Origin: Frankia nepalensis
Lineage (GTDB): Bacteria; Actinomycetota; Actinomycetes; Frankiales; Frankiaceae
Length of the DNA: 64,000 nucleotides
Assembly (NCBI RefSeq): GCF_016786325.1
Contig: NZ_JADWYU010000204.1
Location: 1 to 64,000, forward strand
Direction of reading: 5' to 3'
Shown here: positions 61,437 through 64,000 of the stretch, piece after piece
Layout of the letters: every line of letters begins with the position of its first letter
Numbering within the stretch: position 1 is the first letter of the stretch
Made by a program: the position numbers and the translations under genes
Notes under the pieces: generated by a model
Databases searched by the model: none
What the model saw: only the letters and a program-made list of their open reading frames with translations
What the model was told of the DNA's origin: nothing

Positions 61437-62030
61437 CTATTGCTCGTCGGAGCCGTGTGGCGGTGTGTGGACGTCGAGGGCGTCCGCGCTCAGGGCGTAG
61501 TCGTCGGGGTGTCGCGCCAGATGGTTCGCGGCCTCGTACAGGGCGGGTAGCGCCGCGAGATCCTTCGACCGGCCGGCGGTCTCCTTCGAGCGGATGATGT
61601 CCTCGAGGCTCGCGACGTAGATCGAGAGACCGAATCCTGTGATGTCATAGCGGCGAGCGTTCCGCATGATCGCGTCGAAGGGTCCTACGCCGGGGAGTTC
61701 GATCAGGACGTCGATGGCCCCGTAGCGGGTTCTGTACATCGCGAAGTACTCGGCGTAGAACTCGGCTGGCTGGACCTCGGGGTGCGGGAGGTACTCGGTC
61801 GAGTTCGCGGCCTTCTTCAGTGTCGCGGTGCCGCTGAGCGCGGCGGCGAGCCGGGCCAGGTTCTCGGGCTCGGGGTCGGGGACGATGTCCAGATCACCGG
61901 TGACGTAGGGGGTTCCCTGGAGTCTCGCGCCGACGCCGCCGACGATCGCATAGCGAACACGGTGCTCGGCGAGCATGCCGAGCATTCTGGGCAGTTCAAG
62001 GAGGAGAGAGGCCCGCGGTTCCTCGGTCAC
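61437..62030 (-). CDS. Nucleotidyltransferase, probable toxin (AbiEii/MenA-like fold)
   Basis: 197 residues. The nucleotidyltransferase core is YAIVGGVGARLQGTPYVTGD followed by LDIVPD (GG-x-GARLQG...D-x-D), with a third acidic strand in YGAIDVLIELPG. The later SLEDIIRSKETAGRSKDLAA is typical of AbiEii-type and related toxins that modify tRNA or proteins. The GTG start overlaps the stop of the small upstream gene (GTGA). Together they form a probable toxin-antitoxin pair in a mobile-element-rich zone. Confidence 0.85.
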   Translation of the reverse strand: MTEEPRASLLLELPRMLGMLAEHRVRYAIVGGVGARLQGTPYVTGDLDIVPDPEPENLARLAAALSGTATLKKAANSTEYLPHPEVQPAEFYAEYFAMYRTRYGAIDVLIELPGVGPFDAIMRNARRYDITGFGLSIYVASLEDIIRSKETAGRSKDLAALPALYEAANHLARHPDDYALSADALDVHTPPHGSDEQ

Positions 62031-62278
62031 TCGGCGGCCGGCCGGGCGCTGGCGAACACCGCGTGCTCGGCCATGAGCATCCGCAGGCGCTGCTCCGGTG
62101 GCATGGCGAGGATTGTCTTCACCTGGATCAGAAGCCCAGGGTCGGACTGCCAGGTCTCCCTGGTCACTGTCTTGAAGAGCGCCTGGGCGCGCGCCCGTGC
62201 CTGCGCGGCGCGCTCGCGGAGATAGGCGGCGCGCTCGGCGGGATCCTCCGGCGGGTCGAAGGGATCATCTAGGTTCAT
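62027..62278 (-). CDS. Small helical protein, probable antitoxin partner
   Basis: 83 residues from the ATG at 62278 with GGGAGG upstream. Acidic N-terminus DDPFDPPEDPAERAAYLRER, then Ala/Arg-rich helix and MPPEQRLRMLMAEHAVF. No DNA-binding motif is plain. Its size, its first place in the operon and its 4-bp overlap with the nucleotidyltransferase gene are what one expects of an antitoxin, but the family is not recognised. Confidence 0.72.
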   Translation of the reverse strand: MNLDDPFDPPEDPAERAAYLRERAAQARARAQALFKTVTRETWQSDPGLLIQVKTILAMPPEQRLRMLMAEHAVFASARPAAE

Positions 62279-62773
62279 CGCTGAACCTCCCACGTCCCGA
62301 CGCCGGGCTGTTCTGAGGTCTCCCGCGGCGGGTGGCTGGCACGGGCTGGACCCACGGGGCGAGACTACCAGCCACTTGACCATGTGGATCAACCAGGACG
62401 CAGGCGCGGGGGCGTGTCTGTGGGACTCCACGCACCATGCTGATGATCTCGTGTGAGGTGTGGGGATCTTTCGGCTGAGTGGTGCTGGAGCTGGTGCGCG
62501 GCTGGTGGCCTCATCGCGCCCATCAATCTTCCCAGCCCAGCGGCCCGACCTCTGCGAGAGCTTCGTCGACCTTGCCGGCGCGGGCGCTTTCGTCGTCGCG
62601 AAGCCCCCGGCCGCGCTTGCCTGCGGCTACTCGTGCGGTTTGCGAATTAACTAAGAGTGATGGGTGGCTTGATCTCGCCCAACGGGCTCACCCGCGACCG
62701 AGCCTCCAGGCCTCCTCCGTCCCCTAGTGCGGGGCCTGGTGGAGCGTAGCCAGCACGCGACCTTGCTCCAATC
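62279..62773. other. Intergenic region, no gene seen
   Basis: About 500 bp with short frames that lack ribosome sites and recognisable domains. It should contain the promoter of the toxin-antitoxin pair on the left and lead into the cupin operator on the right. Confidence 0.45.
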
Positions 62774-62801
62774 TAGTCGGCGGACTATAGTCACGCGACT
62801 A
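62774..62801. promoter_or_regulatory. Two abutting perfect inverted repeats TAGTC-N4-GACTA
   Basis: TAGTCGGCGGACTA (62774-62787) is followed with no gap by TAGTCACGCGACTA (62788-62801). Both have identical 5-bp arms and different 4-bp centres, and GACTATAGTC forms a third dyad at their junction. They lie about 100 bp before the cupin gene. This is a classic tandem operator; the regulator is not encoded alongside. Confidence 0.82.
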
Positions 62802-62904
62802 AGTTGCGACTTCCGCGCGACCATGAACGACGATCTTGTCATGGCCGGCCTTCCGCCAGCACTCAGGCCTGGTAGCTGGTTCCGTTGCCGATAGGAGGAC
62901 TTCA

Positions 62905-63294
62905 ATGCCAGTGATGAAGCCACAGGAGTTACCAGAGAACGGCGGCGGCCGCTGGCCGAACACCGGGTTCCGCTCCGTGCGGTGGGGTGACATAGAGGTC
63001 GGGTACACCATCGCCCCACCGATCGACTGCACGCCCGGCTACCAGGGTCTCCCTGGTGGGGTCTGCAACTGCCCGCACTACGGCTACGTCTTCAAGGGGA
63101 GGCTTCGGGCGATCTACCCGGGAACGGACTGGCCGGACGAGACGGCCGTCACTGGCGATGTCTACTTCTTCCCCGCCGGCCACAGCCTCATCTACGAGGA
63201 GGCGAGCGAGGTCCTCGAGCTGAACCCGGCCGCCGCCCTCGACGCGCTCATGAACCACTTCGAGAAGATGATGGCGAGCGGCTGGTCCGGCTGA
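62905..63294 (+). CDS. Cupin-like protein
   Basis: 129 residues from the ATG at 62905, with TAGGAGGAC at 6 bp. It keeps the small-barrel layout: VCNCPHYGYVFKGRLRAIYP in the first motif region and GDVYFFPAGHSLIYEEASEV in the second (PAGH gives a probable metal histidine). CNCPHY adds two cysteines that could bind metal. Function unknown; it appears to be under the tandem operator upstream. Confidence 0.8.
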   Translation: MPVMKPQELPENGGGRWPNTGFRSVRWGDIEVGYTIAPPIDCTPGYQGLPGGVCNCPHYGYVFKGRLRAIYPGTDWPDETAVTGDVYFFPAGHSLIYEEASEVLELNPAAALDALMNHFEKMMASGWSG

Positions 63295-63309
63295 CGCACG
63301 CCGTCAACA

Positions 63310-63520
63310 GTCAAGATCCCGCCCGGAGCTCCGCGGGCAAACGCCTACGCGGTGCGGTTCGTCCGCGCACTCCGAGCCGAGGCCACCGCCCGCATGCCGA
63401 TCTTCGGTGACCGACACCCGCTGACCGTCCTGGCCGACTACGCGGCCCACGACAACGGCTGGCGACCCCACCGCCGCCGTGATCTTCTGCCACTCCGGCC
63501 CGACCGCCCCATCGCTGTTT
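63310..63520 (+). pseudogene. C-terminal relic of an integrase-type transposase
   Basis: A frame without start reads VKIPPGAPRANAYAVRFVRA, LRAEATARMPIFGDRHPLTV and DYAAHDNGWRPHRRR, clearly related to the end of the transposase at 60163-61050 but more diverged. The catalytic glutamate position is altered (Glu to Val in AVRFV), so even a longer form would be dead. It abuts an IS630-type fragment. Confidence 0.8.
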
Positions 63521-63521
63521 G

Positions 63522-63828
63522 TTGCGGATCGTCAGGCGGTCCTCGGGGTCGGTCGTGAGTGGGCGCCGTGCGCAGATGATCCTTCTGTCGGCGCAGGGCA
63601 TGACCCCACCGAGGATCGCCGAGGTGACGGTCACGTCGGAGGACCGGGTCAGCGACGTGATCCACAACTTCAACCATGACGGCTTCGACTCGCTCTACCC
63701 GAAGTACGCGCGCGGCCGGCCGCGGAAGTTCAGCCTGCCGGAACGCCTCGAGATCAAGAAGATAGCGAAGTCGCGGCCGAGCGAGCATGGGCTGCCGTTC
63801 TCGACCTGGAGTCTGTCGAAGCCCCGAA
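63522..63828 (+). pseudogene. N-terminal relic of an IS630-family transposase
   Basis: The frame reads RRAQMILLSAQGMTPPRIAE, VTVTSEDRVSDVIHNFNHDG, FDSLYPKYARGRPRKFSLPE and HGLPFSTWSLSK, the helix-turn-helix and linker half of actinobacterial IS630 transposases. Similarity ends abruptly after SLSK, so the DDE core is missing. Bases 63829-64000 show nothing I can name. Confidence 0.82.
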
Positions 63829-64000
63829 AGGCTGGCGCACTGACCTGTCCACGTCGGCGGAGGACGGAGCCCCAGCGACCCGACCGGCCGCATCCCCGTG
63901 TGCGTCGCCGACCGCGACCTCGTCGCCCGCACCATCGACCACCTGACCGCCGATCGGAAGATCTCGCGGGCAGTCAGAAAAGCCAGGTGCTGAATCGGCT

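Overview
The window is very GC-rich, uses many GTG starts, has good Shine-Dalgarno motifs before most genes and carries gene families typical of soil actinomycetes: a DUF574-type methyltransferase, a TPR-CHAT protein, a SpoIIE-type PAS phosphatase, class-I P450s, many TetR/MarR/IclR regulators and crotonases. I infer a high-GC actinobacterium, plausibly a Frankia/Pseudofrankia relative; the lineage is an inference, not a search result. I see no rRNA, tRNA or CRISPR array.

Layout. 0.15-2.0 kb: a zinc alcohol dehydrogenase and a divergent TetR regulator with two matching operators. 2.2-6.0 kb: a 900-residue solenoid/propeller protein and a DUF574-like methyltransferase. 6.3-8.4 kb: a P450 flanked by gene relics (metallo-beta-lactamase, topoisomerase IB, YciI, SRPBCC). 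8.6-16.3 kb: small-molecule redox genes (VOC proteins, MDR reductase plus MarR, P450, aldehyde dehydrogenase, TetR). 17.6-25.6 kb: a plus-strand catabolic run with a branched-chain-type ABC importer (one protein fuses both permeases and an ATPase), a dehydrogenase, a SnoaL-like protein and an MhpB extradiol dioxygenase. 26.2-33.1 kb: an exported alpha/beta-hydrolase and a tightly coupled minus-strand operon (amidohydrolase, 3-hydroxyacyl-CoA dehydrogenase, acetoacetyl-CoA synthetase, enoyl-CoA hydratase) facing a MarR regulator. 33.3-40.1 kb: a probably leaderless TetR gene, a carboxylesterase, a second ABC binding protein with a DUF3237 protein, a HIT protein and a PAS-SpoIIE phosphatase. 40.6-45.8 kb: insertion-sequence scraps, an intact TPR-CHAT protease gene with a recent internal duplication, and a convergent operon of a zinc-ribbon-like protein and a polytopic membrane protein preceded by a broken CHAT gene. 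46-58 kb: an MFS exporter, crotonase, two epoxide-hydrolase-like paralogues, a molybdopterin oxidoreductase with IclR regulator, two divergent dihydrodipicolinate-reductase-like paralogues with TetR regulator, SRPBCC and SDR proteins. 58-64 kb: a mobile-element graveyard holding an AT-richer orphan gene, a broken phosphotransferase, truncated transposases, a likely nucleotidyltransferase toxin-antitoxin pair and a cupin gene behind a tandem operator.

The genes work together mainly as catabolic modules for aromatic, lipid-like or xenobiotic compounds: uptake by ABC importers, oxidation by P450s and dehydrogenases, ring cleavage by MhpB, CoA activation and beta-oxidation-like steps. Most modules have a local repressor, and in several cases the palindromic operator can be read in the divergent promoter. 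The most system-like locus is TPR-CHAT plus the membrane-protein operon at 40.9-45.8 kb, which may be a conflict or stress-response protease system. The second is the nucleotidyltransferase pair at 61.4-62.3 kb.
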